In this document: in pieces, positions 35,254-44,726 of the stretch
How positions within the stretch are numbered: position 1 is the stretch's first letter
How the letters are laid out: the number at the start of each line of letters is the position of its first letter
From: Duganella zoogloeoides
Lineage (GTDB): Bacteria; Pseudomonadota; Gammaproteobacteria; Burkholderiales; Burkholderiaceae_D
NCBI RefSeq assembly: GCF_034479515.1
Contig: NZ_CP140152.1
Span: 3,782,001 to 3,846,000, forward strand
Length of the DNA stretch: 64,000 nt
Direction: 5' to 3'
Notes under the pieces: generated by a model
Database searches by the model: none
Seen by the model: only the letters and a program-made list of their open reading frames with translations
Told to the model about the DNA's origin: nothing
Translations under genes and position numbers: made by a program

Positions 35254-35985
35254 TCACTGCCGCTTCCGTTCACTGTAGTCTTTTGCCAAGGGAATTCTGT
35301 CGCCGATCGCACCCGAAACCATCTGCATCAAGTGCAGCATCTCGGCGCGGACCGTAGCCAGCTCCGCCTGGCTCGCCGCTTCCTTCGCCACCTGGGCAGC
35401 GTTCGCTGCGTGGGAACGGTCGAGTTCGACACGTAGTTCCTGCGCGCGCCGTTCGATCTCTGCCGCGCGCGCGGCATGGGTGCGGGACTCGGCCTCCGCT
35501 GCGTTCAGCTTCGTCTCCATGCGGGAGACTGATTCCACGTGCGCATGAGCTTCGGCTTCCAGCTGGGCGATGCGCTGCTGGTAAGCCGCATGCTCGGCAT
35601 TGGCATGTTCCAGTTCGGTTGTTTGTGCCTCGAAAGCTGCGACCATTTCGCAGTTCAGCTGTTCATTTTCGGCGCGCTCCGCATCCCACGCAACCCGCAT
35701 GGCCGCCATGCTCTGGCTGGCATGCTCCTGCGCTGCAAGCCACAGTGTTTCTAGCCCGGCGCGATGGATGTCGTGCAGGGCTGGAGGTACCTCGACCGGG
35801 GCTGGCCCGCGGCCGGCCAGTTGCGCACGGCGCCATTGCTTCATGACGTTGGTGGCATCGTTCATGCTGACGTGCGCTGCCTTGCGCACAGCGTCAACCC
35901 TCGGAAACTGGGCGCGGTTTCCCTGCTCGAACAACTCGTCTGCGGCGGCCATGATGCGGGCGGTGCTGTCGGCGTCGTGGTGCAT
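35254..35985 (-). CDS. kfrA: KfrA-like DNA-binding coiled-coil protein
   Basis: 243 residues from ATG 35985, preceded by GGAGG. N-terminal KfrA_N helical DNA-binding domain (ELFEQGNRAQFPRVDAVRKAAHVSMNDATNVMKQWRR), then a long Ala/Glu-rich coiled coil from about 85 to 225. KfrA is an autoregulated, filament-like plasmid stability protein. An AT-rich palindrome upstream is a candidate operator. Confidence 0.82.
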   Translation of the reverse strand: MHHDADSTARIMAAADELFEQGNRAQFPRVDAVRKAAHVSMNDATNVMKQWRRAQLAGRGPAPVEVPPALHDIHRAGLETLWLAAQEHASQSMAAMRVAWDAERAENEQLNCEMVAAFEAQTTELEHANAEHAAYQQRIAQLEAEAHAHVESVSRMETKLNAAEAESRTHAARAAEIERRAQELRVELDRSHAANAAQVAKEAASQAELATVRAEMLHLMQMVSGAIGDRIPLAKDYSERKRQ

Positions 35986-36083
35986 GATCGTCCCCTCCTT
36001 CGGTAATAAGAGTATTCCTCTCACGACGCTCAGGCTTGCGACAGATCAAATAAGAACAGTAGTAATAATATTTCGACGATAGG

Positions 36084-36101
36084 AATAATATTCTTATTAT
36101 T
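36084..36101. promoter_or_regulatory. AT-rich palindrome upstream of kfrA (AATAATA-TTCT-TATTATT)
   Basis: A 7-bp dyad with 4-base spacer in a very AT-rich gap between parB and kfrA. A related AATAAGA...TATTCC sequence recurs near 36005-36018, close to the kfrA start. Such repeated dyads suit KfrA or XRE-type autoregulation. Confidence 0.45.
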
Positions 36102-36130
36102 ACCACACCAACTTTGTACAGACGCCGCCA

Positions 36131-37060
36131 TCAGCTCTCAAGCGGAGATGCCCAACCTGATACCCGCAGCGCCGCCAGAGGTGCCTCAGCGACGCCGCCA
36201 TCCGCGTAGCGCACCCATACCACCGCAGGTCCGGATGGTCGTCGCCGCAGCAGCGGCGTACAAGCTCTGCCCTCGTGCTCGAACATGAGCACGCCATGGA
36301 AAGCGGATACGACTATCCTCGCTGATACGCCTGCTTCCGCGACTGGTACGGCATTGGCGATAGCGGCGTCAACGATGGCATCGTGGACGGGCTCCTGGCA
36401 CAGGAATTCGCGCAGCAGGCGCACCGTGCCGCGCGTAACCTCCTGGCCCGGTTCCGCTAACCATCCGCCCACGGTCTCAGGCTCCACCTTGTAGACCGAC
36501 ACAAGTTCGTTGATCAACGTCACGTCACGCACGCGCCCTGTGTTGAACGCCTCGGCAATTGGCTCCGGTAGGTCGAGCAGCGCTGCGTGCTGCGTGATGT
36601 AGGCGGCAGACTTGCTGATCCGCTGTGCGATGTCCTTCCTGCGCAGTCGACGCGCCAGCTCGCGGCCGATGTAGTCGGCGATCTCGCGCGCGGTCAGGTC
36701 ATTGCGGTGCAGGTTTTCGATGACCTGGTCGGCTTCGTTGTAGTCATCATCGACAAAGGCGGGAATGGTTTGCATCCCGGCCAGGCGCGCCGCGCGATAG
36801 CGGCGCGCGCCATGATTGATGATGTAGCGGCCAGGCTGCCGGGGGTGGCGGCGCACGGACACCGGCGTCTTGATGCCGCGCCGCCGGATCGATTCCGCCA
36901 GCTCGCGCAGGCTGCCCGCAGCAAAACCCGGACTGTCCGCTGCCCTTGGCTGCAGCGGATCCTCGTCGATCAGCTCAAGCGGCAGTTGCAGGGGATGGCC
37001 GCTCCCCGAAAGGGTCACGCCGCTCGCCATCTTCTTAGCAGCAGGCAAGCTGACCACCAC
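36131..37060 (-). CDS. parB: ParB/KorB-type partition protein
   Basis: 309 residues: a ParB N-terminal domain with the CTP-binding motif variant HGARRYRAARLAG and ENLHRNDLTAREIADYIG, then the central HTH (KDIAQRISKSAAYITQHAALLDLPEPI). The C-terminal part is unlike chromosomal ParB. No parA lies nearby, so segregation would need one elsewhere or the protein acts as a regulator, as KorB does. GTG 37060 start; ATG 37030 is an alternative. Confidence 0.85.
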   Translation of the reverse strand: MVVSLPAAKKMASGVTLSGSGHPLQLPLELIDEDPLQPRAADSPGFAAGSLRELAESIRRRGIKTPVSVRRHPRQPGRYIINHGARRYRAARLAGMQTIPAFVDDDYNEADQVIENLHRNDLTAREIADYIGRELARRLRRKDIAQRISKSAAYITQHAALLDLPEPIAEAFNTGRVRDVTLINELVSVYKVEPETVGGWLAEPGQEVTRGTVRLLREFLCQEPVHDAIVDAAIANAVPVAEAGVSARIVVSAFHGVLMFEHEGRACTPLLRRRPSGPAVVWVRYADGGVAEAPLAALRVSGWASPLES

Positions 37061-37485
37061 GGTGTGCCACCACGGTCACCATCCTGAAGGACATCGCGCT
37101 CACCTCCATCCATGCTTTGGCGCGCATTGCAGCACGCATGGCAGGCCATGCAGAGGGCGCCGTTTGCACCCTCTGCAGGCAGCTTGCCTGGCGCAGGCGC
37201 GGAATGACGGCGAAGGGAACATAACGGAGCATGGGGCATCCTGCTGGTGGATCACGGGGCAATGTTGCCTGACGCCACCAAGACTCAATTGATATCCATC
37301 AATGCTGATCGCCACCCCGGTGAATTTAGCCGGTGAAGTTCGGCCCGCGCAGCAGCGTGCGAGCGGTTTGATGCATTCGATATTTCCGTCGCCTTTCGCT
37401 TGGCCGCGTACGCCAGCCCTCGCATACTGGTGTCGTCATTTCGACATACTGATCGCGCGGCAGTTCCGCGCCACGCCAGGAGGCT
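37061..37485. other. Intergenic region between parB and the hypothetical gene
   Basis: 425 bases between divergent genes. It holds a hairpin GCAGAGGG/CCCTCTGC (37150-37157 and 37169-37176), and TTTAGCCGGTGAA (37325-37337), which matches the IncP KorB operator TTTAGCSGCTAAA at 11 of 13 positions. No gene supported. Confidence 0.4.
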
Positions 37486-37890
37486 ATGATGAGCGAACGT
37501 ATGCTGCATTTCATGGGACCATCGCGCTGGGACGAAGTCGGCGCCATCGTGGGGGACAGGGTCGCGCTGCTCGAGCTGCGCGCAGCCGTCGACACCGCGC
37601 TGAGAACCGGTGCAGGCGGCACCTACAGTTTCCAGTCGGACGGCGAACCCTACGCCCTGGTGGTGGCCCTCGAGCACGACATGCACCCGGTGCACACGGC
37701 GTATGCGGCCGAGAAGCCGAGAGGCCGCTCCCTGCGCGAGACGGTCCCGATGCGCACCGTGGCACACTTCAACGACGGCTATCGCAAGGCGCTGGAATTT
37801 CGCGACCATCTTTTCCGGGGCGATGTCATCGTGCCGGCGCTGTCGGTGGAGGCCATGAGCGACAACGCGCAATCGTCACACGGTGCTTGA
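37486..37890 (+). CDS. Hypothetical protein of the integrative island
   Basis: 134 residues, soluble, mildly acidic, preceded by a strong AGGAGG ribosome site. I recognise no domain. It is followed two bases later by the excisionase-like gene, so they form a small operon opposite the integrase. A second ATG at 37489 is equally usable. Confidence 0.65.
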   Translation: MMSERMLHFMGPSRWDEVGAIVGDRVALLELRAAVDTALRTGAGGTYSFQSDGEPYALVVALEHDMHPVHTAYAAEKPRGRSLRETVPMRTVAHFNDGYRKALEFRDHLFRGDVIVPALSVEAMSDNAQSSHGA

Positions 37891-37892
37891 CC

Positions 37893-38225
37893 ATGGAAGC
37901 CCAGGACACTTTCAACGCCCTGGGTGCGGCCACCCTGCTCCATGCGGACGTGGAGACGGTGCTGGCGCTCGCCCGCAAGGGCGAGTTGCCGGGCACGAAG
38001 ATTGGCAAGTCCTGGGTTTTCCTGCGTACCGACATCCTCGATTTTCTGCGCGAGCGCGTCAGGCACGACACCGCGCTGCGTCTGCAGGCACAACGCGCAG
38101 CCTCGCTGCCCGCGCCTGCCGCCCTGCTGGTGCCACGGCCTGCATCGCGCAAGCGGCGCGAACTTCCCGTGCTGCCATCGCTGCCGGAGCCATCTCCCCT
38201 TTCCGCGCCCACCGGCACCAGGTAA
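37893..38225 (+). CDS. Helix-turn-helix protein, excisionase-like
   Basis: 110 residues. The N-terminal half has the HTH_17/MerR-like excisionase pattern (GAATLLHADVETVLALARKGELPGTKIGKSWVFLRTDILDFL); the C-terminal half is Pro/Ala/Arg-rich. Such small proteins direct integrase towards excision. It converges on the integrase gene with a 4-base gap. A transcriptional regulator role is the alternative. Confidence 0.7.
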   Translation: MEAQDTFNALGAATLLHADVETVLALARKGELPGTKIGKSWVFLRTDILDFLRERVRHDTALRLQAQRAASLPAPAALLVPRPASRKRRELPVLPSLPEPSPLSAPTGTR

Positions 38226-38229
38226 TCCT

Positions 38230-39336
38230 CTACCAGAGATGGCTGGCCAGATCGCTGCCGCGCAGGCTCGCATACCGCTTGAGCTGGCGCAGGTCGCGGT
38301 GGCCGGTAATGCGCGCAATGAGCACGTCGGTCAGCTTGGTCTTTTCGTAGAGCCGGCACGTCGCTTCGTGGCGCAGATCGTGGAAGTGCAGCGTTGGCGC
38401 GCCGGCCGCTTCGAACACCAGTGCGAACACGCGCGACAGGTCGCGGGTGACGATATCGAGTTCCTTCACCGCCCGCGCGCCACTCCAGTAGGGGAACAGC
38501 CGTCCGCTGCGCTCCTTGATGGCGGCGCGGTCGTTCGTCATGTGGTCTGCCAGCGCTCTGATGGCCGTGGAGGATAGCGGTACCTGGCGCCGGTCGCCGT
38601 TCTTGCTGCGGTCGAGGTAGATGGTGCGCTGCTCGAGGTTTATTTGTGTCAGGTCGAGCGTGTAGCACTCGCGCATGCGCATGGCCGTCTCCAGCGCCAG
38701 GATAAAAAAAGTCAGCTCCACCGGCCGGTCGGCCAGCACTTCGCGGATCCGCGCCTCCTCCTCGATACCGAGCCGGCGGTCGCGCTCTTCGGCGAACTTT
38801 GGCCCCCTGCCTTGTCGGGCGAGGAAAGCGACATCGTCGGGCGTGTAGGTGGAAAAACCGCGCTTGAGCAACCGCAGCGGGTTTTGCACCATGATCTCGG
38901 GGTGCCTGCGGACCATCCAGTCGAAACACCGCGCCAGCGCGCCTTGGCGGTGCCGGATCGTCGACGGCGACAAGTTCGCGTCGCGCTTCATGCTGCGTAT
39001 CCAGCTTTCGGCCCAGTCATAGTTCAGGTAGCCGGTCGCCACCGTGGCAAGCTGGGGCTGGATCGTGTCGAGCAGCTTGACCTCGGAGAGCGCCAGCGCG
39101 TTGTGCCGCTGGTACTCGACGATGCACCGCGTGACTGTCCAGGTTTCCTGCTTTGGCGTCGGGCGCTCGAGCAGCGTGGAAGGAACGATGCCCTGCTTTA
39201 ACAACGCCTCGAGCTGCTGGCCATAAGACTCCGCCTCTGCCTTTGAATCGAAGGTCGCCCACAAAGGCTTGGGCAGCATACGGTTACGAATGCAGAGCTG
39301 GTAGGTACCGGACGGTGTTTTTTTGACGTAGGCCAT
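38230..39336 (-). CDS. Tyrosine recombinase/integrase
   Basis: 368 residues: an N-terminal arm-binding and SAM-like core-binding region, then a catalytic domain with all expected residues: Arg220 (TAMRMRECY), Lys245, His319 and Arg322 (HFHDLRH), His346 (GHRD) and the nucleophile Tyr355 (LKRYASLR). It looks functional. The gene lies 131 bases from the 3' end of tRNA-Cys, the likely attachment site. Confidence 0.92.
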   Translation of the reverse strand: MAYVKKTPSGTYQLCIRNRMLPKPLWATFDSKAEAESYGQQLEALLKQGIVPSTLLERPTPKQETWTVTRCIVEYQRHNALALSEVKLLDTIQPQLATVATGYLNYDWAESWIRSMKRDANLSPSTIRHRQGALARCFDWMVRRHPEIMVQNPLRLLKRGFSTYTPDDVAFLARQGRGPKFAEERDRRLGIEEEARIREVLADRPVELTFFILALETAMRMRECYTLDLTQINLEQRTIYLDRSKNGDRRQVPLSSTAIRALADHMTNDRAAIKERSGRLFPYWSGARAVKELDIVTRDLSRVFALVFEAAGAPTLHFHDLRHEATCRLYEKTKLTDVLIARITGHRDLRQLKRYASLRGSDLASHLW

Positions 39337-39467
39337 ACGTCAATCATACGGTCACCGCTCAAACGTGCGAAGACCAGATGGCCGCTGCGACGAGAGGTGC
39401 ACCGCTTTTTTTGAGAGGTGACAAACCATGCTCAGTTTGTTTAAATGACGCTAAGTACTTGATTTTA
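39337..39467. other. Integrase upstream region, probable attachment junction
   Basis: AT-rich 131-base gap between the integrase start and the 3' end of tRNA-Cys. Integrases of this type usually recombine in the tRNA 3' end, so one att site should lie at or near 39468. I could not find the duplicate tRNA end at the far side within the window. Confidence 0.45.
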
Positions 39468-39541
39468 TGGAGGCGAGGATCGGAGTCGAACCGACCTAGA
39501 CGGCTTTGCAGGCCGCTGCATAACCGCTTTGCTACCTCGCC
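39468..39541 (-). tRNA. tRNA-Cys (GCA)
   Basis: 74 bases with an encoded CCA, cloverleaf arms, T-loop GGTTCGACTCC and anticodon GCA (CTGCAAA). Intact despite the adjacent integrase. Last of a four-tRNA cluster downstream of pgsA. Confidence 0.95.
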
Positions 39542-39594
39542 GGAGGAAGACTTGATACGAGAACACAGCCGGTTATGTGCTGTGCTCCGAATTC

Positions 39595-39670
39595 TGGAGC
39601 GGGAGAAGAGTCTCGAACTCTCGACCTCAACCTTGGCAAGGTTGCGCTCTACCAACTGAGCTACTCCCGC
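39595..39670 (-). tRNA. tRNA-Gly (GCC), copy 1
   Basis: 76 bases with encoded CCA, acceptor stem GCGGGAG/CTCCCGC, anticodon GCC (TTGCCAA). Identical to the next two copies. Confidence 0.96.
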
Positions 39671-39727
39671 GTAGGAGGTGATACTTTTTACTGCACTTCA
39701 CAACAGCCAATCAGCTTCCGAGGAAAC

Positions 39728-39803
39728 TGGAGCGGGAGAAGAGTCTCGAACTCTCGACCTCAACCTTGGCAAGGTTGCGCTCTACCAACTGAGCTACTCC
39801 CGC
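39728..39803 (-). tRNA. tRNA-Gly (GCC), copy 2
   Basis: Identical 76-base copy; the spacers on either side are unrelated in sequence. Confidence 0.96.
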
Positions 39804-39878
39804 ATTTGGAGTCAAACATTTTAACAGCTCGCTATCGTTATTACCAGTACTACCTGTAACAACCACCAGCTTTGCAAC

Positions 39879-39954
39879 TGGAGCGGGAGAAGAGTCTCGA
39901 ACTCTCGACCTCAACCTTGGCAAGGTTGCGCTCTACCAACTGAGCTACTCCCGC
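39879..39954 (-). tRNA. tRNA-Gly (GCC), copy 3
   Basis: Identical 76-base copy, nearest to pgsA and so the first transcribed after it. Confidence 0.96.
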
Positions 39955-40057
39955 GTCGCTGTCATCAACAACAGGCCAGCATTATAGAGGATCTGGACGG
40001 GCTGTCAATGGCAAAAACCTTGTTGAACAAAAAAGATTGAAAACGGTTTAGCTCCTT

Positions 40058-40639
40058 TTACAAGTGGCCGCCCTTTTCCTTGATCATCGGCCACGCCAGG
40101 CGCATATAGTAGAACATCGACCACACCGTCAGCACCGCCGCCACTTCGAGGAAGCGCGCGCCCCAGAACTGGGTGTCGATGGCGCCGAACAATACGTCGT
40201 GGTACAGCAGCAGCGGGATGGCGGCCATTTGCGCAGTGGTCTTGATCTTGCCGATAGAGCTGACCGCAACCGATTTCGAGGCGCCGATCTGCGCCATCCA
40301 TTCGCGCAGCGCCGAGATGGCGATTTCGCGGCCGATGATCACGAACGCGATCACGGCGTTGGCGCGGTCCAGTTGCACCAGTACGATCAAGGCGCCAGCG
40401 ACCATCAGCTTATCCGCGACCGGGTCGAGGAAGGCGCCGAAGGCCGAGGTCTGGTTCCAGCGGCGGGCCAGGAAGCCGTCGAACCAGTCGGTGACGGCCG
40501 CGATGATGAACACCAGCGTGGCGGCCAGATTCTGATCGGCCACCGGCAGCACCGACGTTGGCAGATAGTAGACGCCCACCACCAGCGGAATGAGCGCGAC
40601 GCGCAACCAGGTCAACAGAATCGGGATATTAAATGGCAT
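40058..40639 (-). CDS. pgsA: CDP-diacylglycerol-glycerol-3-phosphate phosphatidyltransferase
   Basis: 193 residues, polytopic, with the CDP-alcohol phosphatidyltransferase signature D-G-x2-A-R-x8-G-x3-D-x3-D (DGFLARRWNQTSAFGAFLDPVAD). It makes phosphatidylglycerophosphate, the committed step to phosphatidylglycerol and cardiolipin, in the inner membrane. It lies 109 bases after uvrC and before the tRNA cluster, as is common in related genera. Confidence 0.95.
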   Translation of the reverse strand: MPFNIPILLTWLRVALIPLVVGVYYLPTSVLPVADQNLAATLVFIIAAVTDWFDGFLARRWNQTSAFGAFLDPVADKLMVAGALIVLVQLDRANAVIAFVIIGREIAISALREWMAQIGASKSVAVSSIGKIKTTAQMAAIPLLLYHDVLFGAIDTQFWGARFLEVAAVLTVWSMFYYMRLAWPMIKEKGGHL

Positions 40640-40748
40640 GACGAAGGGGCATAAACTTGCTGAATAAGTACGACCATGGGAATTGTGGAAATGCGCCGCT
40701 AGTCTACCTTGCCAACGTGTATTAAACCAGCACGTTTGCCCCGGACGG

Positions 40749-42632
40749 TTAATGTAGCTGTTTGTAAATTTCCTCAGCCAATGCGCTGGAAATGCCCTCG
40801 ACCTGTTTCAAGTCTTCCACGCTGGCATTGACCACGCCGCGCAGTCCGCCGAAGCGCGCCAGCAAACGCTGGCGGCGCTTGGCGCCGATGCCTTCGATTT
40901 CTTCCAGGCGCGACGTCTGCCGCGTCTTGGCCCGCTTGGCGCGCATGCCGGTGATGGCGAAGCGGTGCGCCTCGTCGCGGATTTGCGCGACCAGCATCAG
41001 CGCCGCCGATTCCTTGCCCAGTTCCTGCGCCGGGCGGCCATCGACAAACATCAAGGTCTCCAGGCCCACGCGGCGCCCCTCCCCCTTGGCCACCCCGACG
41101 ATCAGGCTGATGTCGAGGCCCAGTTCGGAAAATACCTGGCGCGCCATTTCGATCTGGCCCTTGCCGCCGTCGATCAGCACCACGTCGGGCATCACGCCGT
41201 CGCCGTTGGCCACTTTTTCGTAGCGGCGGAACAGTACCTGGCGCATCGCCGCGTAATCGTCACCGGGCGTGATGTCATTGATGTTGTAGCGGCGGTATTC
41301 GCCGTTCTGCATCTGGTGATGATGGAACACCACGCACGACGCCTGCGTGGCTTCGCCCATGGTGTGACTGATGTCGAAGCATTCCACGCGCAACGTGTCG
41401 ATGTCCTCCGGTTCCAGCGACAGCGCATCGACCAGCGCGCGCGTGCGCGACTGCTGCGAGCCTTGTTCCGACAGCAGGCGCGCCAGCGATATCTGCGCGC
41501 CTTTCTGCGCCAGCTCCAACCACTTGCGGCGCTGGTCCTGCGGCTGGAAGATCAGGTTGATGCGGTGGCCGCACTGCTCCTGCAAGGCCTGGATCAACGC
41601 CGGGTGGTCGAACTCGATATTGAGGATCAGGATGCCGGGGATGAACTTGTCGGCGTAATGCTGCGCCAGGAACGCGGCCAGCACTTCCACTTCGATCGGT
41701 TCTTCGGCAATCGCCTCGGCGTCGCTGACGTGCGTGGGAAAATAGGCGCGGTCACCGAGGTGGCGGCCGCCGCGCACCATCGCCAGGTTGACGCAGGCGC
41801 GCCCGCCCTGCACCAGCACAGCGATGATGTCGACGTCGGCGTCGCCCACGGTCTCCATGCTCTGCTGGTGCAGCACGCGCGAGAGCGACTGGATCTGGTT
41901 GCGCACGGCGGCGGCCTGCTCGAACTTGAGATCAGACGCATACGCATGCATCTTCGCCTCGAGATCGGCCAGCACTTCGCTCTGGCGGCCACGCAAAAAG
42001 CGCGCGGCGTTATCAACATCCAGTTTGTAGTCTTCCTTGCTGATCAGGTCCACGCATGGCCCGCTGCACCGGCCGATCTGGTTGAGCAGGCACGGGCGCG
42101 TGCGGTTGGCGTACACGCTGTCCTCGCAGGTGCGGATCTGGAAGACCTTCTGCAGGATCTGCATCGATTCCTTGACCGCCCACGAGCTGGGGAACGGCCC
42201 GAAATACTGGTTCTTCCGATCCACCGCGCCACGGTAATACACCATGCGCGGCGCATCGCCGCCGGTGATCTTCAGGTACGGGTACGACTTATCGTCGCGG
42301 AACAGGATGTTGAAGCGCGGACTCAGCGCCTTGATCAGGTTGTTCTCGAGGATCAGCGCCTCGGCCTCGCTGTGCGTGACCGTGGTTTCCAGGCGCGCGA
42401 TGCGCTCGACCATCATGGCGATGCGCGGGCTGGCCAGGTTTTTCTGAAAGTAGCTCGACACGCGTTTTTTGAGGTCGCGCGCCTTGCCGACGTAAAGGAC
42501 CTTGTCCTCGGCGTCGAAGTAGCGGTACACACCCGGCAGATTCGGCAGCTTGGCGACGGTGGCCAGCACTTGCTCGCGCGGGTCGGGGGTTGGCACCGGG
42601 GGTACGTTGTTGGGGACTACCTGGTCAGTCAA
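40749..42632 (-). CDS. uvrC: Excinuclease ABC subunit C
   Basis: 627 residues: N-terminal GIY-YIG nuclease (LPGVYRYFD...VLYVGKA), a cysteine cluster ([13 protein letters not shown]), a UVR motif ([16 protein letters not shown]), the RNase H-like C-terminal nuclease ([20 protein letters not shown]) and tandem HhH at the end. It makes both incisions in nucleotide excision repair with UvrAB. Its start overlaps the acpS stop by 8 bases. Confidence 0.97.
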   Translation of the reverse strand: MTDQVVPNNVPPVPTPDPREQVLATVAKLPNLPGVYRYFDAEDKVLYVGKARDLKKRVSSYFQKNLASPRIAMMVERIARLETTVTHSEAEALILENNLIKALSPRFNILFRDDKSYPYLKITGGDAPRMVYYRGAVDRKNQYFGPFPSSWAVKESMQILQKVFQIRTCEDSVYANRTRPCLLNQIGRCSGPCVDLISKEDYKLDVDNAARFLRGRQSEVLADLEAKMHAYASDLKFEQAAAVRNQIQSLSRVLHQQSMETVGDADVDIIAVLVQGGRACVNLAMVRGGRHLGDRAYFPTHVSDAEAIAEEPIEVEVLAAFLAQHYADKFIPGILILNIEFDHPALIQALQEQCGHRINLIFQPQDQRRKWLELAQKGAQISLARLLSEQGSQQSRTRALVDALSLEPEDIDTLRVECFDISHTMGEATQASCVVFHHHQMQNGEYRRYNINDITPGDDYAAMRQVLFRRYEKVANGDGVMPDVVLIDGGKGQIEMARQVFSELGLDISLIVGVAKGEGRRVGLETLMFVDGRPAQELGKESAALMLVAQIRDEAHRFAITGMRAKRAKTRQTSRLEEIEGIGAKRRQRLLARFGGLRGVVNASVEDLKQVEGISSALAEEIYKQLH

Positions 42633-43026
42633 TTTTCGCCTGCTCCACGATCACGAATGCCACTGCATATTCCGCCTCGTCACTCACCGTCACCTGCGTG
42701 GTAAGCCGATGCTTGTCCATGAATTCCTTGAGCACGCCGCTGCACACGATCATCGGCTTGCCGCTGGGGGCATTGAGCATCTGCGCCGCCGGCCACGTCA
42801 TCGGCATGCGGATGCCGAGGCCGATCGCCTTGGCAAACGCTTCCTTGGCGGCGAACCGGGTAGCGACGAAGCGGATGCCGCGCACCGGATTCTTGGCCTT
42901 GCGCGCCAAATATTTTTCCATCTCCTGCGGTCCCAGGATCTTTTGCGCGAAGCGGTCGCCGTGGCGCTCCAGGGCCGCTTCGATGCGCGGGATCTTGCAG
43001 ATGTCGGTGCCGATCCCGTAGATCAT
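42625..43026 (-). CDS. acpS: Holo-[acyl-carrier-protein] synthase
   Basis: 133 residues; [13 protein letters not shown] carries the Mg-binding Asp and [13 protein letters not shown] the catalytic Glu/Lys. It attaches 4'-phosphopantetheine to the serine of AcpP, encoded elsewhere in this window. Start overlaps the pdxJ stop (ATGA), and its end overlaps uvrC. Confidence 0.96.
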   Translation of the reverse strand: MIYGIGTDICKIPRIEAALERHGDRFAQKILGPQEMEKYLARKAKNPVRGIRFVATRFAAKEAFAKAIGLGIRMPMTWPAAQMLNAPSGKPMIVCSGVLKEFMDKHRLTTQVTVSDEAEYAVAFVIVEQAKID

Positions 43027-43781
43027 TTTCGGCCCAGGCGGGTGGACACCATGATCGCCTTCATCTCGCGCACCGCGTTTTCCCAGCCGACGAATACCGA
43101 GTGGGCAACGATGGCGTGGCCGATGTTCAGTTCCGCGATGTCGGGGATGGCGGCAATCGCCTGCACGTTGGTGTAATGCAGGCCATGGCCGGCATTGACT
43201 TTCAAACCCTTCGAGGCGCCATACAGCACGCCGCGCCGCACGCGCTCCAGTTCGGCTTCCTGCTCGGCGCCTTCGGTATCGGCGTAGCGGCCCGTATGCA
43301 GCTCGATGACGGGCGCGCCGACAGCGATGGTGGCATCCATTTGTGCTTCATCGGCGTCGATGAACAGGCTCACGCGGATGCCCTCGGCCTGCAGTTGCCT
43401 GACTGCCGCCTGCACCGCGTTGAAATTGCCGGCCACATCGAGGCCGCCTTCGGTGGTCACTTCGGTGCGTTTTTCGGGCACCAGGCATACGTCGGCCGGG
43501 CGGATTTTGCAGGCGAAGTCGATCATCTCCTGCGTGACGGCCGCTTCCAGGTTCATGCGCGTGAGCAGCTGCGGCGCCAGGGCGATGACGTCGGCGTCCT
43601 TGATGTGGCGGCGGTCTTCGCGCAGGTGCAGGGTGATGCAGTCGGCGCCAGCCTGCTCGGCCAGCAGCGCGGCGCGGATCGGGTCCGGGTACCTGGTGCC
43701 GCGCGCGTTGCGCAAAGTGGCCACGTGGTCGATATTGACGCCGAGGTCGATGATGGTGCCGGAAGGGTGCAGGAAGCTCAT
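43023..43781 (-). CDS. pdxJ: Pyridoxine 5'-phosphate synthase
   Basis: 252 residues, TIM barrel: [17 protein letters not shown] at the N-terminus, HLREDRRHI, and GHGLHYTNV. It condenses amino-acetone phosphate with deoxyxylulose phosphate to make PNP. ATG at 43781 is the family start; longer frames upstream read through the terminator hairpin. Translationally coupled to acpS. Confidence 0.96.
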   Translation of the reverse strand: MSFLHPSGTIIDLGVNIDHVATLRNARGTRYPDPIRAALLAEQAGADCITLHLREDRRHIKDADVIALAPQLLTRMNLEAAVTQEMIDFACKIRPADVCLVPEKRTEVTTEGGLDVAGNFNAVQAAVRQLQAEGIRVSLFIDADEAQMDATIAVGAPVIELHTGRYADTEGAEQEAELERVRRGVLYGASKGLKVNAGHGLHYTNVQAIAAIPDIAELNIGHAIVAHSVFVGWENAVREMKAIMVSTRLGRK

Positions 43782-43819
43782 TCGTTCTATACCGTTTATA
43801 GAGTAATCAAGGTTCTTTT

Positions 43820-43861
43820 GGAAACCTCGAAAAACCGCGCAGTGGGTTTTTCGAGGTTTCC
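43820..43861. terminator. Strong 17-bp hairpin between recO and pdxJ
   Basis: 43820-43836 pairs perfectly with 43845-43861 around an 8-base loop. A-run and T-run inside the stem give the AAAAACC...GGTTTTT form of bidirectional terminators. It starts next to the recO stop and should end the era-recO transcript, leaving pdxJ with its own promoter in about 38 bases. Confidence 0.7.
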
Positions 43862-44722
43862 TTATAATTGTGACAGATCGACGAGAATCTGCCGGGTATT
43901 CAATGGCGCGCCGTTCAGGTGGTGCGCCACCAGGAAGCGCATCAGCTGCTTGCTCTGCGACTGCGTGGCGGCGTCCTGGTAATCTTCGCGCTCCATGTCG
44001 AGTAAGGTTTTGCCTGCCACCCGCGGCCACGGGTCCGCCGCGCGCTCGGGGCGCGGTCCGCGCTCGGGGTCCACCACGTACGTCACGTCGGCCTGCACCG
44101 GGGCGCGCGTACTGGTGCAGCGCCCCAGGTCCGCCGCCACCCCTGTCTCCTTAAGTAAGGCCCGTTCGAATTTTCGCAAGACGATGGTGGCAGGTTCGTT
44201 GTGGGCGAGCTGGTTGAGGGTGGAGACATAATGGTCGAACAGCGCCGGGTGAGCGTCGTCGCGGGCCAGCAGCTTGACCAGCAGTTCGTTCAGATAAAAG
44301 CCGCACAGCAGCGCGGTCTTTTCCAGCGGCAGCATGCCACCGACCCATTCGGCGTCGGTCAGGGTACGCAGCTCGGACTTGCCCACCCAGCTCGACGACA
44401 GCGGCTGGAAGGTTTGCAGCACGCCGCGCAACTGCGAGTGCGGCCGCTTGGCGCCCTTGGCGATCAGCGCCACGCGGCCGAAGTCGCGCGTAAACAGGTC
44501 GATGATCAGGCTGGTTTCTTTGTAGGGATAGCTGTGCAGCACGAAGGCCGGTTGGCCGGCGACCTTGGTGCCGATGGTGCGTTCGCGTGCGGTAGCGCGC
44601 GGACGTTTGGGAGGCGTTTCCGCGACGGGCGCGAGCACCACCCCGCCCTGCGCGTCAGGCGCGGCCTGCTGCGGTGACGCTGGCGCGATCTCTGGCGCGG
44701 CGTCGGGCGTGGCGGGCGGCAT
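43862..44722 (-). CDS. recO: DNA repair protein RecO
   Basis: 286 residues: a 50-residue Ala/Pro-rich N-terminal extension, then the OB fold ([35 protein letters not shown]) and a helical C-terminal domain. RecO loads RecA onto SSB-coated DNA with RecR. It follows era after 4 bases. The extension may be a translated leader; a later internal start is possible but no better ATG is seen. Confidence 0.92.
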   Translation of the reverse strand: MPPATPDAAPEIAPASPQQAAPDAQGGVVLAPVAETPPKRPRATARERTIGTKVAGQPAFVLHSYPYKETSLIIDLFTRDFGRVALIAKGAKRPHSQLRGVLQTFQPLSSSWVGKSELRTLTDAEWVGGMLPLEKTALLCGFYLNELLVKLLARDDAHPALFDHYVSTLNQLAHNEPATIVLRKFERALLKETGVAADLGRCTSTRAPVQADVTYVVDPERGPRPERAADPWPRVAGKTLLDMEREDYQDAATQSQSKQLMRFLVAHHLNGAPLNTRQILVDLSQL

Positions 44723-44726
44723 GGAT

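Noticed and set aside
32971..39467. Search for a second copy of the tRNA-Cys 3' end as the far attachment site
   Set aside because: I found no convincing duplicate by eye here or to the left in the window; the far end may be outside it.
39601..39954. The identical 76-bp units considered as a CRISPR or other repeat array
   Set aside because: They fold as tRNA-Gly genes with CCA ends; unit length and spacing do not fit CRISPR. No CRISPR array was seen anywhere in the window.
40965..42704. A 579-codon open frame on the plus strand
   Set aside because: Antisense to uvrC; composition unlike the real genes and no start signal.
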